Origin: Nitrospirota bacterium
Lineage (GTDB): Bacteria > Nitrospirota_A > Leptospirillia > Leptospirillales > Leptospirillaceae
NCBI GenBank assembly: GCA_021829515.1
Contig: JAKBPM010000029.1
Location: forward strand, 1 to 13,557
Reading direction: 5' to 3'
Length of the DNA stretch: 13,557 nucleotides
Part shown: positions 12,285 through 13,557 of the stretch, in pieces
Layout: every line of letters begins with the position of its first letter
Numbering within the stretch: position 1 is the stretch's first letter
Translations under genes and position numbers: made by a program
The notes under the pieces: generated by a model
Databases searched by the model: none
What the model saw: only the letters and a program-made list of their open reading frames with translations
Told to the model about the DNA's origin: nothing

Positions 12285-12524
12285 CTAAGCTTCGTGTCTG
12301 GTCTTTGCCAATTGATCAGATGCGCGGCAAAGCTCGCCCTTCAGGGAACGGGATCGGGTCCCTCGCCTGTCTTCATGACCTTTTCCGGCCTGTTCGGCCG
12401 GAATCAGCGTTCCTGAGACCCTTCCCGTGGCGATGTCTTTAGCTTCTGATCCCGGGCTTCGGAAGACAATGTTCTGCACCCGTTTTTCTGCCTCATCAAG
12501 AGATGGCCACTTGGCCAATGGCAT
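12285..12524 (-). CDS. Small protein of unknown function
   Basis: ATG at 12524, with AAGGA 10 bases upstream, gives 79 residues starting MPLAKWPSLDEAEKRVQNIVF and ending in a basic Ser/Arg-rich tail (RRGTRSRSLKGE). The frame opens further to a TTG at 12563, and an ATG at 12533 is possible but sits too close to the ribosome-binding site. No signal peptide, membrane segment or known motif is visible. It is divergent from the YnfA gene and upstream of the membrane-anchored protein gene on the same strand. Coding is plausible but not certain. Confidence 0.45.
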   Translation of the reverse strand: MPLAKWPSLDEAEKRVQNIVFRSPGSEAKDIATGRVSGTLIPAEQAGKGHEDRRGTRSRSLKGELCRASDQLAKTRHEA

Positions 12525-12679
12525 TTTGCTCATTTCCTTTTTAGACTTTTCACAATGTTTCAAAAGAGAAATAAAGGGATTCGATTGCTACCGTAAACAA
12601 CGCACTTTTGGCTCTATTTGACGGGGAGGATCTCAACGTCAGTGATCAGAAGTGTTGCAGGATCTTGGGAGGAAATATC

Positions 12680-13009
12680 GTGCTGGCATTTCGGATCATC
12701 GGACTCATGCTGCTGGGAGGTCTTTGTGAAATCGGCGGAGGCTATCTGGTCTGGAAATGGATGAGAGAAGGAAGTTCTTTCCTCGTGGGAGGAGCAGGTC
12801 TTGCCATCCTGGGACTGTATGGAGTCGTCGTCACCTGGCAACCCCTTCCTTTCGGTCGGGCTTATGCCGCTTACGGGGGAGTCTTCGTTATCCTTTCTAT
12901 CCTTTGGGCGTTGGCTCTCGACGGATTCCGGCCGGACCGCTGGGACTGGGCCGGAGCTATGGTGATTGTTTCCGGAGTTTTGCTCATGGTCTTCGGGCCC
13001 AGAGGCTAG
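12680..13009 (+). CDS. ynfA: YnfA (UPF0060) family small membrane protein
   Basis: GTG at 12680 follows GGAGG by 7 bases and gives 109 residues, the normal family size. The frame opens 24 codons earlier, but that part is not conserved-looking. The family pattern is clear: LCEIGGGYLVWKWMREG at about 14-30, TWQPLPFGRAYAAYGGVFV at about 53-71, and the final DGFRPDRWDWAGAMVIVSGVLLMVFGP. It has four predicted transmembrane helices with short loops. The proteins are related to small multidrug-resistance transporters, but a transport role for YnfA is not firmly shown. The stop codon TAG (13007-13009) is part of the inverted repeat of the element that follows, so insertion may have trimmed the natural C-terminus by a few residues. 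Confidence 0.92.
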   Translation: MLAFRIIGLMLLGGLCEIGGGYLVWKWMREGSSFLVGGAGLAILGLYGVVVTWQPLPFGRAYAAYGGVFVILSILWALALDGFRPDRWDWAGAMVIVSGVLLMVFGPRG

Positions 13010-13182
13010 GAGCCTGGGAAATAAGTCCAAATCCATCAGGCCGGTGGAGATAACATCCAATTTTTTGGCCACTTTAATGGCAATAATGGGGATTAATAAC
13101 ACATTTTCTAGAAAATAGCAGAACAATGTGGAGAATATTTTCAGAAAAGTCGATTTTTGAGACTTATTTCCCAGGCTCCTAG
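13006..13182. mobile_element. 177-bp MITE-like element with perfect 22-bp terminal inverted repeats
   Basis: The 22 bases at 13006-13027 (starting CTAGGAGCCTGGG, ending AAGTC) are exactly inverted at 13161-13182, with 133 AT-rich bases between and no credible gene. Because the outermost CTAG is itself a palindrome, the target duplication could be CTAG, as in some IS5-type elements, or TA, as in IS630/Tc1-type elements. The rest of the repeat is then the true terminus. It is too small for a transposase, so it would need one in trans. An internally deleted insertion sequence is the other reading. The left repeat supplies the ynfA stop codon and could also act as that gene's transcription end through a long stem. 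Confidence 0.7.
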
Positions 13183-13557
13183 GGACAGCGGATCTTTCCC
13201 TGTGCTGGGCTTATCCTGAAGGTGGCGCATGGTATCCTGTCCATCGCCCAGACTCTTCGGAAGATCAGTGTTTGGGCTTCTTCTCCGGGAAGGACACGTG
13301 ACTCGATTGGTCTAAAAAATCGGGAGTTTCTCTCTGAGATCCCTTTGCAGGTCCTCTTTCGGAAATCAGTTTTGGTTGTCGGGTCCGGTGGCTGTGGTGG
13401 GAGTGAAGCCGGTTTTCGAGTGATCTGTGGTTGGAATGGATTGACTTTTCCCTATAAAAAGGCTTGAGATAGAAGGGAATTCCCTGGCGTGTTTTGCGGC
13501 CTGCGCGCCAGATGGGCGGTGCAGGCTGTTCATAATTGATCAATTGAACGGTTTTGG
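13183..13557. other. No convincing gene; promoter-like signal and palindrome near the right edge
   Basis: Frames on both strands here are short and lack ribosome-binding sites or recognisable motifs. On the plus strand TTGGAA (13431-13436) and TATAAA (13453-13458) are 16 bases apart and could drive a gene beyond the window. AATTGATCAATT at 13534-13545 is a perfect 12-base palindrome downstream of it, a possible operator. Confidence 0.35.

Noticed and set aside
12614..13126. 170-residue minus-strand ORF spanning ynfA and the MITE, as a transposase remnant
   Set aside because: Most of it is antisense to ynfA, it would start at a TTG, and it shows no transposase motif.
13222..13543. ORFs of 81 and 92 residues on opposite strands near the right edge
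   Set aside because: They overlap each other, lack ribosome-binding sites and show no family features.
1..13557. CRISPR arrays, rRNA genes or an origin of replication
   Set aside because: No regularly spaced repeats with variable spacers, no rRNA-like sequence and no cluster of DnaA-box-like sites was seen. The repeats present are explained by the att cores, arm-like sites and the MITE.

Overview
The window reads as a bacterial chromosome segment made of two parts. The left part (about 1-5260) is an AT-richer accessory region built up at the 3' end of a tRNA-Leu(UAA) gene. The right part (about 5258-13557) looks like ordinary, compact, higher-GC core chromosome of a Gram-negative-type bacterium, since it has an Slp-like outer-membrane lipoprotein and secreted or membrane-anchored proteins. 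A Leptospirillum/Nitrospirota-type acidophile is my best guess from the general look of the proteins. That is an impression, not a demonstrated assignment.

Accessory region. At the left edge is the 3' end of an IS200/IS605-type tnpB with its right-end hairpin. It has inserted into a small TOPRIM/DUF4276-like gene that follows an intact OLD-like AAA ATPase gene, so a probable two-gene defence pair is broken. Next comes the N-terminal piece of a tyrosine integrase, then three copies of the 3' part of tRNA-Leu(UAA) in direct repeat at 1963-2020, 3285-3342 and within the intact gene at 5258-5344. They bound two small modules. Module A (about 2021-3284) carries a higBA-type toxin-antitoxin pair. 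Module B (about 3343-5257) carries a PIN-domain toxin with an excisionase-like HTH antitoxin. Neither module has a recognisable integrase. Both share the same right-end sequence and the same arrangement of short direct repeats 107 bp inside the left core. They therefore look like integrase-less, att-flanked toxin-antitoxin cassettes stacked in one tRNA gene, probably mobilised by an integrase supplied in trans.

Core region. A tightly packed minus-strand operon (9723 down to 5387) has overlapping or abutting starts and a good promoter at 9798-9826. It encodes a DUF4912-like protein, a PspA/IM30 protein, a TPR/transmembrane/Cys-motif protein, a MurG-like GT-B glycosyltransferase and a small secreted protein. 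It resembles an envelope-stress or membrane-maintenance unit. Divergent from it is an Slp-like lipoprotein gene, which ends tail-to-tail with a HAD phosphatase gene. A tRNA-Glu(CUC) gene with its own promoter follows, then a possible HemS/ChuX-like protein, two small minus-strand genes of unknown function, and a YnfA (UPF0060) membrane protein. The YnfA stop codon lies inside the terminal inverted repeat of a 177-bp MITE-like element. The last 375 bases hold no convincing gene.
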